DNA of 64,000 nucleotides, taken from contig NZ_MCUW01000009.1 of the NCBI RefSeq assembly GCF_002873335.1, positions 1 to 64,000 of the forward strand, in the 5' to 3' direction. Below the pieces are notes generated by a model. That model searched no databases. It saw only the letters and a list, made by a program, of their open reading frames with translations, and was not told the origin of the DNA. Below are positions 35,373 through 44,183 of the stretch, piece by piece; within the stretch, counting starts at the first letter, position 1, and each line of letters begins with the position of its first letter. The translations under genes and the position numbers were made by a program. The stretch comes from Vibrio sp. 10N.286.49.B1. GTDB lineage: Bacteria > Pseudomonadota > Gammaproteobacteria > Enterobacterales > Vibrionaceae.

Positions 35373-36776
35373 TTAGGCGTTATTTGGTTGCGGTTTTGTA
35401 CATAGCAATAATGCTGCGGCAATAAAGCTTGAACCAACGATTACCGATATGGTGTAGCTGATTGGGTCTGATGATAAGAACCACCCCCATACTGCAGGCA
35501 GTGGCAAGCTTTGATATACGTTAAGAACAACAGCCAATTGAGTTCCGATAATTGAACCAAGAATCATAATTGGGATCATCTTAGGGTTCTTAAGAATGAA
35601 CGGAATGGCCCCTTCTGAAATACCAATCATGCCTAACATGAGAGATGTCTTACCCACTGTTTGTTCTTCTGGCGTGAAGACGCGTTTGCGAAACTTGCCA
35701 TCTAGCATAGCCGCTAGGCCAACACCGATAGGTGGGATGACGATACCCAATTCACGAGCAACTAAGTCAAAACCTTCACTCATGCCATTAAGGCCAAGTG
35801 CCACCGAACCTGCGGCCTTGTTGATCGGACCACCCAAATCAAACGCTGTACCTGCCGCAATAACCATTGAGTAGATACCACGGCCTGCATCCCCTGCTTC
35901 GGTGAATAATTTAATCATCGCTAGATTTAAGGCACCAAAGAATGGGTTGATCGCATACTCCATCGTAAACACCATAACGACACCTGTTACTGCGGGGATC
36001 AGCAACATCGTTTTAAGTGTCGTTAGATCGGTTCTGACCTTAATGACATCGTTTAGATAACGGACTAAGTAACCAACGATAAAGCCAATAGCAATTGCAC
36101 CAAAGAAGCCTGATGGCGCCCACCCTTCCAAATCGAAGAACCGTTTATAGGGTTCATCTGTCATTAATCCACCAATAAAGGCTGGAATAAGAGCAGGTTT
36201 GCCCGCAATAGAATACGCTAAATATGCGGCGAAAATGGGGTACATAAACTTGATGGTCATAAACCCAAGCTTATCTAGCGTTTGAAAAGGAGTACCTGAA
36301 ATATCAATGAACTCGCCAGTGATCTTCGCAATGGCCATCAATAAACCACCAAGCACTACGACAGGCAGCATGTAGCTGATACCTGTCATGATATGGCCTA
36401 TCGCAACTTGATAAGCAGAACGCTTTTCATCATGTACTTCCGCATCTGCCTCCGACTTTTCTTTGCCACGAAGGAACACTGTCGGCAAGATGTCGTCGAC
36501 ACGTTTAATCAGCTCTTGAGTACGAATTTTTAGAGGGTTTGCGTTATCAAAGCGTTCCATATCCATAATGGGCACATCGACGGCCAATACGACACCATCA
36601 GCTGTCGCAATATCGTGGGCTGTTAGTTTGTTCTTAACACCATCACTACCTTGGGTTTCAACCTTAACTTCATAACCTTGCTTTTCAGCCCAGCTTTGAA
36701 TTTTCTTAGCAGCCATGAACGTGTGTGCAATGCCAGTAGGGCAGGCGGTCACTGCAACCAGTTTTTTCTTACTCAT
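35373..36776 (-). CDS. PTS EIIBC component, fructose/mannosylglycerate family (MngA-like)
   Basis: Imports and phosphorylates its sugar. The 467 residues have an N-terminal EIIB domain (about 1-100), with the phosphorylated Cys12 in VTACPTGIAHTFMAA. A membrane EIIC domain (about 125-460) follows, with GYLVRYLNDVIK and DLGGPINKAAG. E. coli MngA has EIIA in the same chain (about 658 residues); here EIIA is a separate gene three genes downstream. It is the first gene of the operon, divergent from the RpiR regulator. Confidence 0.9.
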   Translation of the reverse strand: MSKKKLVAVTACPTGIAHTFMAAKKIQSWAEKQGYEVKVETQGSDGVKNKLTAHDIATADGVVLAVDVPIMDMERFDNANPLKIRTQELIKRVDDILPTVFLRGKEKSEADAEVHDEKRSAYQVAIGHIMTGISYMLPVVVLGGLLMAIAKITGEFIDISGTPFQTLDKLGFMTIKFMYPIFAAYLAYSIAGKPALIPAFIGGLMTDEPYKRFFDLEGWAPSGFFGAIAIGFIVGYLVRYLNDVIKVRTDLTTLKTMLLIPAVTGVVMVFTMEYAINPFFGALNLAMIKLFTEAGDAGRGIYSMVIAAGTAFDLGGPINKAAGSVALGLNGMSEGFDLVARELGIVIPPIGVGLAAMLDGKFRKRVFTPEEQTVGKTSLMLGMIGISEGAIPFILKNPKMIPIMILGSIIGTQLAVVLNVYQSLPLPAVWGWFLSSDPISYTISVIVGSSFIAAALLLCTKPQPNNA

Positions 36777-36858
36777 GGTTTAGTACCTTATTATTATCGA
36801 CTGCGGCTAGTATATGAAGCATGAATATTTCCTGACACAGTTTCGTCGTACAACTTCC

Positions 36859-36870
36859 GTATCATGATAC
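36859..36870. promoter_or_regulatory. Palindrome between the PTS operon and RpiR gene
   Basis: GTATCATGATAC, a perfect 12-base palindrome in the 172-base divergent gap, 82 bases from the EIIBC ATG and 78 from the rpiR-type ATG. It is a candidate operator for the RpiR regulator. Its shortness leaves room for chance. Confidence 0.45.
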
Positions 36871-36948
36871 ATCTGTGATTGAAGTCATGGTAATTTGCCT
36901 GATTTTCGCGCGTAATATTGATAATCAATTCAATAATAGCTGAGAGCA

Positions 36949-37593
36949 ATGAACACATTTCAAGGTATAGAACGCGCTATTTACGAATATTTAATCGGTC
37001 ACGCCAGTGAGTTGCATGATATTTCCGCCAAGACCATTGCCAATAAAGCCTTAACGACAACGACATCGGTAAACCGAGTGTGTAAAAAGATGGGCTATTC
37101 AAGTTACACCGAGCTACGCTACAAACTAGCAAATGAACTAAATCATCAAGCTACTGCTCCATCAACGGAGGCAAACGCACATCAAATAATTAGTGTAGCG
37201 AATACCTTAAAATCATCGCCTGTGGTGTATCTATATTCTCGTGGAGCTTCCATCGTTAGCGTGAACTATCTATCTCGATTCTTGTCTCTCGCGAATTTGC
37301 CTCATTTGGTTATCACTGATATTCATCAACTGACACGAGCTGAACTCGGTACCCTACTTCTCATTAGTAAATCCGGAGAGACCAACGCTGTTATAGAAAT
37401 GGCAAACAACACCAAACGCAAAGGACTAAAGGTATTAGGGATCAGTCATAAAGGCTCAACGCTCGATCAAGTTTGCCATCTAAATGTCGACTTAGAAGAG
37501 CAAGTAGATGGCATTTCTTTATACGGAAGGGAATCTCAGATTCATACGCTACAAATCATCGATCAAATCGGAAAAGAGCTATTGGCCTTTTAA
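36949..37593 (+). CDS. RpiR-family transcriptional regulator
   Basis: Regulator of 214 residues with an N-terminal RpiR helix-turn-helix (about 1-70, SVNRVCKKMGYSSYTELRYK). A C-terminal SIS sugar-phosphate-binding domain follows (about 85-210, ISKSGETNAVIEMA). It is shorter than typical RpiR proteins (about 280) but both domains are present. It is divergent from the EIIBC-GH38-GH13-EIIA operon and presumably senses a phosphorylated product of it. Confidence 0.88.
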   Translation: MNTFQGIERAIYEYLIGHASELHDISAKTIANKALTTTTSVNRVCKKMGYSSYTELRYKLANELNHQATAPSTEANAHQIISVANTLKSSPVVYLYSRGASIVSVNYLSRFLSLANLPHLVITDIHQLTRAELGTLLLISKSGETNAVIEMANNTKRKGLKVLGISHKGSTLDQVCHLNVDLEEQVDGISLYGRESQIHTLQIIDQIGKELLAF

Positions 37594-37794
37594 TCGATAT
37601 ATGAAAAAACAGCCTTTCTTAGTGTTTTTGGATAACGAGTGTAAGTGAGTTCAGCAACAGCACATCTCTGGACATTGTGGTATCAGTGGATGAGTAAAAT
37701 CAATAAACGATAACTTGTTGGAAGTATCCTATGTTTTGATCGGGAATAGGCCACGTGTAACTTGATTTATATAGATTTTCACTCTGTCTATTGG

Positions 37795-38979
37795 CTAATA
37801 TCCAAAATCAATAATTGAAAGTTGCATTGGGTAACTGTCCTTCACTGGCTTCGCTGTTGTCATTCCAGTGGAGAAATCATCTTCAAGTTGCAGGCTATCG
37901 ATAAACTGCTGACGGTCGACCTGCCCTCGATAAGAAAACTGATTCAGTACATAAGGAACGGCATTGGAACCTGCTGGTAAGGGGCCTTGCATAAGATGGA
38001 AATGCAGATGAGGTGCTGAGGTATTTCCCGAATTACCCAGCTGAGCAATAGTGTCTCCCGACTGAATTCTGTCACCTTTTTTAACTAAGATAGAGCCGCT
38101 CTTTAGGTGGCCATACATGCCATAAAAACCATTGTCGAACAAAATTACGATAGCATTACCATCAACTGTTTCTAAGGAAATTGACCGAGGGTCAGGTATT
38201 GTCCCGGGTAATTGGTCTGGCAACCCATCAATGACCTTAATCACTTTACCCGCCCCCATTGCAATAACATTTGCACCGTAACTAAACCAATTCGTCAGCT
38301 TGTCTGGCGAGCCTGTGAACAAGTGCCCATTATCATCCAGCTGCATCCAGTCTATCGCATAGCGCTGAGAGTTAACCAACTCACCATTGATCGTCGCCAC
38401 CGAAAACCGGTGTGGGAAGCCCACTTGGCAGCAGCTATTAATCGCCACCCAGCGGTCCCCTTCAACAGGGCGTTCCATTACAGGGGGTAAGGTGCCACTA
38501 ATAGGATGCTGGGCCGCCAAATACTCCAAAGGGACCGCCTTTTTGCTTCCTGGATTATCAGCGCCTAATACGGTAATACGATGCACTACCTTTTTAGGAA
38601 TATCGCTACGCTCCGAAAAAGTGAGCTCCACGGCCAGCAGGCGACCGCCATTTCTTTCTATATTGGTAGTGTTTACAGGGCGAGTGCCAAGCTGTGCAAG
38701 TTGCTCAATGAGTTTTTTTTCATCGAAAGAAATCAATACGTTCTTGTGATCATCCGCATCTAATACCTCCAGTGACAAAAGTTTTGCGTCGATACTCCTT
38801 GCGGCGTTAGTGATCTCTAACTCGTAAGTGACATTAAACTTCCCATTGGTTCCTAAAACCGGGACACTCATCGAGGTCAATGGGCGTACAAGCACCGACG
38901 TATACACTTCTTGGTATGGCTGCGCATGTGATACTGAGCTAGCAATACTGGCGATCAATAGGAACACAACATATTTCAT
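37795..38979 (-). CDS. Exported M23-like (LytM) metallopeptidase-fold protein
   Basis: Periplasmic or secreted protein of 394 residues, started at the ATG at 38979 behind AAGGA rather than at an ATG five codons upstream. A Sec signal peptide ends around SHAQPY. An immunoglobulin-like N-terminal half is followed by an M23 domain (about 190-370) with GMYGHLKSG and APHLHFHLMQG, which supply the usual catalytic and zinc histidines. The first zinc pair (H-x3-D) appears as QRYAIDW, with Arg where His is expected, so activity is uncertain. It stands alone. Confidence 0.85.
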   Translation of the reverse strand: MKYVVFLLIASIASSVSHAQPYQEVYTSVLVRPLTSMSVPVLGTNGKFNVTYELEITNAARSIDAKLLSLEVLDADDHKNVLISFDEKKLIEQLAQLGTRPVNTTNIERNGGRLLAVELTFSERSDIPKKVVHRITVLGADNPGSKKAVPLEYLAAQHPISGTLPPVMERPVEGDRWVAINSCCQVGFPHRFSVATINGELVNSQRYAIDWMQLDDNGHLFTGSPDKLTNWFSYGANVIAMGAGKVIKVIDGLPDQLPGTIPDPRSISLETVDGNAIVILFDNGFYGMYGHLKSGSILVKKGDRIQSGDTIAQLGNSGNTSAPHLHFHLMQGPLPAGSNAVPYVLNQFSYRGQVDRQQFIDSLQLEDDFSTGMTTAKPVKDSYPMQLSIIDFGY

Positions 38980-39517
38980 AATGCATCCTTGCATGTTAAA
39001 CAGAGAACTTCACTGTCATAATTGCCTATGAAACAGAGTATAGTCATGCCATGAAAAACTGCGGATGTATCGGACGACTTAACCTTTCCTCATTACAAAA
39101 TTTGGAAGCGACCCATTGTTTTCACTGACTGTTAAATGTCTTCTTAACAAGGTCGGTATCTCGACCAAACCTAGGCTTATAGCAACAAGCAAGTAGTACC
39201 TCTCAATGTTAAGCATTTCACAATACCGAACGTTTCCATGAATCCGGCTTACTTAACAGCTCCAGCTCTATTTAAGACATCTAATATCTCAACGATTAAA
39301 TTGATCAGCTGACCGGTTTTAACCGCTAATACTGACTCCCACCCATGATTTTTCATTACTTTAAGTAATGAATAGACCAAATATTTATCGTGATTCAAGT
39401 CACATTTTTCTATTGATAGAATAGCATCCAAACTCTACTATCTGCGCCTTAATCCCCCGCAGGGGCTTTTTTTACAAAAATTCAATCACGCACGACCCAC
39501 AACGAGAACGAACAAAA
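38980..39517. other. Intergenic region upstream of emrD
   Basis: About 540 bases between two divergent genes. It contains a 60-codon minus-strand frame without family resemblance (not called) and an intrinsic terminator on the plus strand at 39450-39474, just before emrD. Confidence 0.55.
39450..39474 (+). terminator. Orphan intrinsic terminator upstream of emrD
   Basis: CCCC and GGGG form a tight stem with a 4-base loop, followed by seven T residues, 45 bases before the emrD ATG. No plus-strand gene ends here, so it may end a small RNA or act as an attenuator in an emrD leader. Confidence 0.6.
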
Positions 39518-40726
39518 ATGGCATCCAGATACTCATTAGCTAAACTGACCTTTCTTATCGCAATCCTAACGGCGGTTGGGCAGATGACACAAACAATGTA
39601 TGTGCCATCCATCGGGCAAATGGCGCAAGAGTTTCGAGTCAATCCCGCGATGCTACAAGCGGTGATGGCGTGCTACCTGATCCCATATGGTTTATCTCAA
39701 TTTATCTATGGCCCGTTGTCCGACAAACTTGGGCGTAAACCGATAATTATTGCCGGGCTAGGGATCTACCTCGTCGGTGCTGTCATTAGTCTGTTTGCGC
39801 ACTCATTTGAGCTGTTTTTACTTGGTAGCTTTATTCAAGGGGCAGGGATTGGAAGTGGTGGTGCGATGTCTCGCACACTTTCTCGCGATTGCTTTTCAGG
39901 GGACGAGCTTCATAGAGCAAACAGCATTATTAGCATGTGCGTCATTTTCTCTCCGCTACTCGCACCTGTTTTAGGCGGCGTACTAACCGAGACTCTGGGT
40001 TGGCGGTCAAGCTACTTGTTCTTAACGTTGTTTGCTGTCGCGGTAGTGATCATCATGTCATCAAAACTTGCAGAAACATTGCCAATAGAGAGAAGAACTC
40101 AAGCCTCTGCCATGGACAATTATCGCTTTGTGCTTTCTGACAAACGCTTCCAAGGCTATGTTATTTGCTTGGTCGCCACCTTTGCCGGTGTGGCCGTATT
40201 TGAAGCCGCTGCTGGCGTGTTATTTGGTGGTGTGCTAAAGCTATCCGCATTTACGGTCAGCGTTTTATTTGTGTTACCTATCCCAGGTTATTTACTGGGT
40301 GCGGGGCTATCTTCATTCATCGCAAAGCGCTATAGCAAAGACTCTGCATTTAAATTCGGGCTGATCGCCATAATGATGGGTTCTTTTGTTGTCCTCATCC
40401 CTGGTTTACAAGGTGCAACAGACGCTTGGACATTGACCATTGGCTCGACCATTTATTTTCTTGGTGCGGGTGTACTCTTTCCTGCCGCCACAACGGGAGC
40501 ACTAACACCATTTCCCAACCATGCCGGCACAGGAGGCGCAGTGCTTGGTGGCATGCAAAACCTTGGTGCAGGGCTCACCACCTTAGGCGCATCCGTCATA
40601 CCGGCCACCAGCCAATTACCGCTCGGGGTCATCATGCTGATGATGGCATTACTCGCAATGTGGGGGCTGCATATCGCGAAGCGAGACAATGGGCCGGACA
40701 ACGCTGACAATACTGTGATGATATGA
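39518..40726 (+). CDS. emrD: Multidrug efflux MFS transporter EmrD
   Basis: Proton-driven drug exporter of the major facilitator superfamily, DHA1/EmrD branch. The 402 residues show 12 hydrophobic segments. The N-terminus closely follows E. coli EmrD (AVGQMTQTMYVPSIGQMA, then YGPLSDKLGRKP for the loop 2-3 signature). Its ATG lies 45 bases after an orphan terminator. Confidence 0.9.
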   Translation: MASRYSLAKLTFLIAILTAVGQMTQTMYVPSIGQMAQEFRVNPAMLQAVMACYLIPYGLSQFIYGPLSDKLGRKPIIIAGLGIYLVGAVISLFAHSFELFLLGSFIQGAGIGSGGAMSRTLSRDCFSGDELHRANSIISMCVIFSPLLAPVLGGVLTETLGWRSSYLFLTLFAVAVVIIMSSKLAETLPIERRTQASAMDNYRFVLSDKRFQGYVICLVATFAGVAVFEAAAGVLFGGVLKLSAFTVSVLFVLPIPGYLLGAGLSSFIAKRYSKDSAFKFGLIAIMMGSFVVLIPGLQGATDAWTLTIGSTIYFLGAGVLFPAATTGALTPFPNHAGTGGAVLGGMQNLGAGLTTLGASVIPATSQLPLGVIMLMMALLAMWGLHIAKRDNGPDNADNTVMI

Positions 40727-40777
40727 GGTCGATACACTAACGTCCATTATTCGAGGCTTCGAACTTCCAAATACTTG

Positions 40778-40822
40778 CCCTGTGGCCATCACTTTCTGAC
40801 CTAAAAAGTGATGGCCACAGGG
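40778..40822 (+). terminator. Long perfect hairpin after emrD
   Basis: An 18-bp perfect stem (CCCTGTGGCCATCACTTT with its complement) and 9-base loop, about 50 bases after the emrD stop. No T run follows, so termination may be weak, but the stem is unusually long and stable. Confidence 0.65.
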
Positions 40823-40968
40823 TAAAAAAGTACAATAGGGTTGCCTTTCCAAGCCACGGCTCTATATGTAATGAATTGTATTAGTACGTTGGATAGCAAG
40901 ATCACGCAACGTCCATAATAGGTTATTCGGTTACTCTGATAAGACAATATCAAAGAGCGAATGAAACG

Positions 40969-42162
40969 ATGCGAACACTATCTTTAGCCATATTGATATC
41001 GACCATGACTCTAGCGGGCTGTAATAATATTAGCGGCCAAGCTTCCACTTCTTCTCTAGCCACGCCTATCACGCCATCTGTTGTCCATGGTGTCAACATA
41101 GAGGCCGTACCGGCGCAGTTTTCGGCTTACTCCAAGGCCGGCTATAACCGGTATGTCGCGGTAAAAGCGCCGAATGGCAAAGCGATTCATATTCTCATCA
41201 TGGATCGCTTAACCGATTTTCAGATAGTCAAAGCTGTCAACGTGTTAAACCACTATCTAACCCCTGTCACCGGGACTCAATTTGGCAACGCCGAACAAAA
41301 ACAGCGCATCGCCAATGCCATGGCTAACAACGGCGCTATCTTAAAGCTAATGAACTACCATGATGAGCCCCAATACAATGACGAGCTAGACGGACAGCCG
41401 TTATTCGAAGAGGAGATTCAAGTTGAAGGAGGGCCTTGGTACATCAATCAAGACTACGACCATCATCGTGACGCGTCATTCGAGGAAATTTTGCACCTAG
41501 TGCATGATTACGGTATTGGCGTACTCAATGCGCCTAGCGCCGAGTTAACCGCCTTACCCAAGTTTCAAAAAGAACTCAATATCATTCAAAAACAAGCGCT
41601 CAATAGATCATACCACCCACCAGCAGATATACTGAAAGAGTGGCAGCAAGAGATCAGCGTTGACCAAGAATACTTTGCCGCTGTCATCGACAGCTATTAT
41701 GGCCTTTGGGACGCATTTGATGGCCGTGGCATGTGGGGACTCTATGATGTCAAAAATCGTCAAGACTTTACTCAATACGACCCTGCCACGCGGCATCTGA
41801 CGGAACAAATTTTCTCGCCCACACTCACCTATGATGCCTATATAGCGGATTCTTTTAAAGGCACGTTTAAATTAACCCTAGACCCTGAAACGCCGTACAC
41901 CCATCAAGCCCAATACTTAACGAAAGTCACCCTGACAGGGACAAATAATAGTAACGTTGAACTCAATGAGTACAACAATACGGTAACAGGAAACGAAGGC
42001 ATTAATACTGTGATTGTTCATGGCAATAAAGCGCAATACCAAATAGAAAGACTCGATAACTCTACGATTCAACTGATTGACTTGATCCGAAATAGAGACG
42101 GCAACAACACGCTGTCCAATATAGAAAACATTCAGTTCGCCGATCAAACATTAGCGTTATGA
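40969..42162 (+). CDS. Lipoprotein of unknown function with RTX-like C-terminal tail
   Basis: I do not recognise the main domain. The 397 residues begin with a lipoprotein signal (LAILISTMTLAGC, lipobox LAGC). The central part (about 85-290) contains DYDHHRDASFEEILHLVHDYG, split here as YDHHRD and FEEILHLVHDYG. That cluster of Glu and His could be a metal site, but it is not a standard HExxH. The last 75 residues (NNTVTGNEGIN... and TLSNIENIQFADQTL) match the closing module of RTX/type I-secreted proteins. Lipid anchor plus RTX tail is an odd pairing. It stands alone. Confidence 0.7.
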   Translation: MRTLSLAILISTMTLAGCNNISGQASTSSLATPITPSVVHGVNIEAVPAQFSAYSKAGYNRYVAVKAPNGKAIHILIMDRLTDFQIVKAVNVLNHYLTPVTGTQFGNAEQKQRIANAMANNGAILKLMNYHDEPQYNDELDGQPLFEEEIQVEGGPWYINQDYDHHRDASFEEILHLVHDYGIGVLNAPSAELTALPKFQKELNIIQKQALNRSYHPPADILKEWQQEISVDQEYFAAVIDSYYGLWDAFDGRGMWGLYDVKNRQDFTQYDPATRHLTEQIFSPTLTYDAYIADSFKGTFKLTLDPETPYTHQAQYLTKVTLTGTNNSNVELNEYNNTVTGNEGINTVIVHGNKAQYQIERLDNSTIQLIDLIRNRDGNNTLSNIENIQFADQTLAL

Positions 42163-42629
42163 CGTCGATATAAATGAATAATTCAACATAAGTATTATGA
42201 GTCAACTCCCCCCTTTCATAAATTACGTTTTATGAAAGGGAGTACGATTACCTTAACTGACTGGGCTCGCCCTGCAACTCAACATTTGTCGATCATCTTT
42301 TACTTGTAATCACTTACCTGCAAATTGATACTCAACGGCTCAATCACAGTAAATATTATCCGCCCCCCCTATCACTCGGATTTGTTCATTACTCAATAAA
42401 ACATAACCAACTAAATATTAATACTTTTTAAACCACTCTCATTTCAATGTTCTTTTTCAATAGATTACTTTTCAATTATCGGAATTGAGACGTCAGTATT
42501 TAGCTGCTACGTTTCAATCACAATCACCATGGTGTTTTTGACACCCTGACCTATATTAAAAATAACTGTCCATTTGTCTTTTACTTACCACTCTCTCTTG
42601 TACATAAGTGGTTCTTAAGGAATTAAATT
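42163..42629. other. Intergenic region upstream of the YgiW-type gene
   Basis: A 467-base gap, AT-rich, with one strong hairpin (42211-42240) near its left end that may end the lipoprotein gene. I see no gene in the rest. Confidence 0.55.
42211..42240. terminator. Hairpin after the lipoprotein gene
   Basis: A perfect 12-bp stem (CCCTTTCATAAA / TTTATGAAAGGG) with a 6-base loop, about 50 bases past the stop. No T run follows. Confidence 0.55.
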
Positions 42630-43028
42630 ATGAAAAAGCTTACTTTTATTTTAATGGCATCAATAATCATTTCTGCACCTAGCTTTGCAAGTGAAAGCGC
42701 GATCAATCAAGAGGCAATGGAGACCGCTACTGGCGGATTTCAAGGCCCTGTTGAAAATGACACATTGAGCACGGTGGACGAAGTCATGAACGCGGGTTGG
42801 TTAACGGATGGTAATAAGGTCACCCTGAATGGTCATATCATCAAATCTATGGGCAATGATATCTACATCTTTAAAGATCAAACCGGTGAAATGAGAGTCG
42901 AAATAGAATCTGATGAATGGCGTGGGCAGACGATTACGCCAAAGCATAAGGTTCAAGTCATTGGAGAGGTCGAAAAAAATAACAGTGATGTGGCCGTCGA
43001 AGTCGACTCGATTTTAATCATGAAATAA
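42630..43028 (+). CDS. Periplasmic OB-fold stress protein, YgiW/YdeI (BOF) family
   Basis: Small exported protein of 132 residues with signal peptide MKKLTFILMASIIISAPSFA and a bacterial OB-fold (BOF) domain (about 48-131). Characteristic segments are KVTLNGHIIKSMGNDIYIFK and DQTGEMRVEIESDEWRG. Relatives in enterobacteria (YgiW, VisP, YdeI) are linked to tolerance of oxidative stress and antimicrobial peptides. An AAGGA ribosome site precedes the ATG. The next gene, a peroxidase, starts 80 bases later. Confidence 0.88.
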   Translation: MKKLTFILMASIIISAPSFASESAINQEAMETATGGFQGPVENDTLSTVDEVMNAGWLTDGNKVTLNGHIIKSMGNDIYIFKDQTGEMRVEIESDEWRGQTITPKHKVQVIGEVEKNNSDVAVEVDSILIMK

Positions 43029-43108
43029 CGCTAGCTGTCTTTACCGATTAAGCGATCTCAAACATTCCAGAGCACTAACCAATCAATAATTAAAGACTAG
43101 AAAGGTTT

Positions 43109-44053
43109 ATGATGACCAATAACATTGCACAAGTTTCACAACCAGGCGTTTTATCAGATCCGTCAACATTTGCAGAATACCTAACGTTTGTCCTTAAACA
43201 AGGCTCTACATCAGATGACATTTTAGAGGCTTTCTCTCAGATATCGGGAATAGAAAAGTCTATCTCTCAGAAAGACCCCAGCGCCGATCTGACGATTACC
43301 GTGGCTGTGTCAAAAAAAGCATGGCCCATGCTGTTTGTGGATAAACCGGCGCCGAAGCACCTATCCACCTTTCCGGATATGCAAGAAGACAACCGTCATT
43401 TTCCAAGTACCGAAGGTGACATCTTCTTTATTATCAAATCAGAACGCATGGATTTAAACTTCCAAGTGGCCAAATACCTTCTAAGTGCATTTAGAGAGTC
43501 CGCCGATTTAGTAGAAGATATTCAAGGCTTTAAGTATTTAGATAATCGTGATCTTATTGATTTTGTGGACGGAACGGAAAACCCCAAACACCAAGCTCGC
43601 ATTGACGCCGTTTTAGTTAATGATGACGAAGACACTTATCGAGGTGGCAGTTATTTAACCATCCAACGTTATGTTGACAAAGAAAGAGAATGGCAACGCC
43701 AACCCATTGAGTACCAGGAAAAAGTAATCGGTCGCACTAAGCTTGACAACATCGAGCTGAGCGATAAAGACAAGCCAGTCTGGGCACATAATAACAAGAG
43801 TAAAGTTATCATTGATGAGCAAGAAATAAAAATGCTGCGCCAAAACCGACCATTCGGGAATGCGTTAGAGCATGGCACCATGTTCGTGGGGTTTGCTGCT
43901 GATCCAAACGTGATTGAGACTTCGCTACGCCAAATGATTTACGCCGATGACAACGGCCACTATGACCGACTTTTGGATTTTGTTGACGCTAAATCAGGCT
44001 GCAACTATTTTGTATTATCACAAACACTGCTGGATTCGTTTGATGATGAATAG
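43109..44053 (+). CDS. DyP-type haem peroxidase, YfeX-like
   Basis: Cytoplasmic dye-decolourising peroxidase of 314 residues. It has the GxxDG-region motif FVDGTENP (about 152-159, catalytic Asp154). The proximal haem-ligand histidine is probably H227 (VWAHNNK), and the distal region is NRPFGNALEHGTMFVGFAAD. No Tat or Sec signal is present, as in the YfeX group. It ends 130 bases before the convergent BatD gene, with a hairpin between them. Confidence 0.92.
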   Translation: MMTNNIAQVSQPGVLSDPSTFAEYLTFVLKQGSTSDDILEAFSQISGIEKSISQKDPSADLTITVAVSKKAWPMLFVDKPAPKHLSTFPDMQEDNRHFPSTEGDIFFIIKSERMDLNFQVAKYLLSAFRESADLVEDIQGFKYLDNRDLIDFVDGTENPKHQARIDAVLVNDDEDTYRGGSYLTIQRYVDKEREWQRQPIEYQEKVIGRTKLDNIELSDKDKPVWAHNNKSKVIIDEQEIKMLRQNRPFGNALEHGTMFVGFAADPNVIETSLRQMIYADDNGHYDRLLDFVDAKSGCNYFVLSQTLLDSFDDE

Positions 44054-44139
44054 GTGCGTGACCGCAGCCTAAGGCTCTGTTATTGAGGTTATATTAAAAC
44101 GAACGTGTTCAAAATTGGTGTTGTATAACGGCGATAATT

Positions 44140-44173
44140 CAGTGATGCTAGTACACATATACTAACGTCACTG
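44140..44173. terminator. Hairpin between convergent dyp and batD genes
   Basis: A 14-pair stem with one G-T pair and one mismatch (CAGTGATGCTAGTA / TACTAACGTCACTG), with a 6-base loop, placed between two converging genes. Confidence 0.5.
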
Positions 44174-44183
44174 GATGATATCA

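Noticed and set aside
39249..39431. 60-codon minus-strand frame upstream of emrD
   Set aside because: No recognisable domain, no supporting ribosome site and no neighbour in the same direction.
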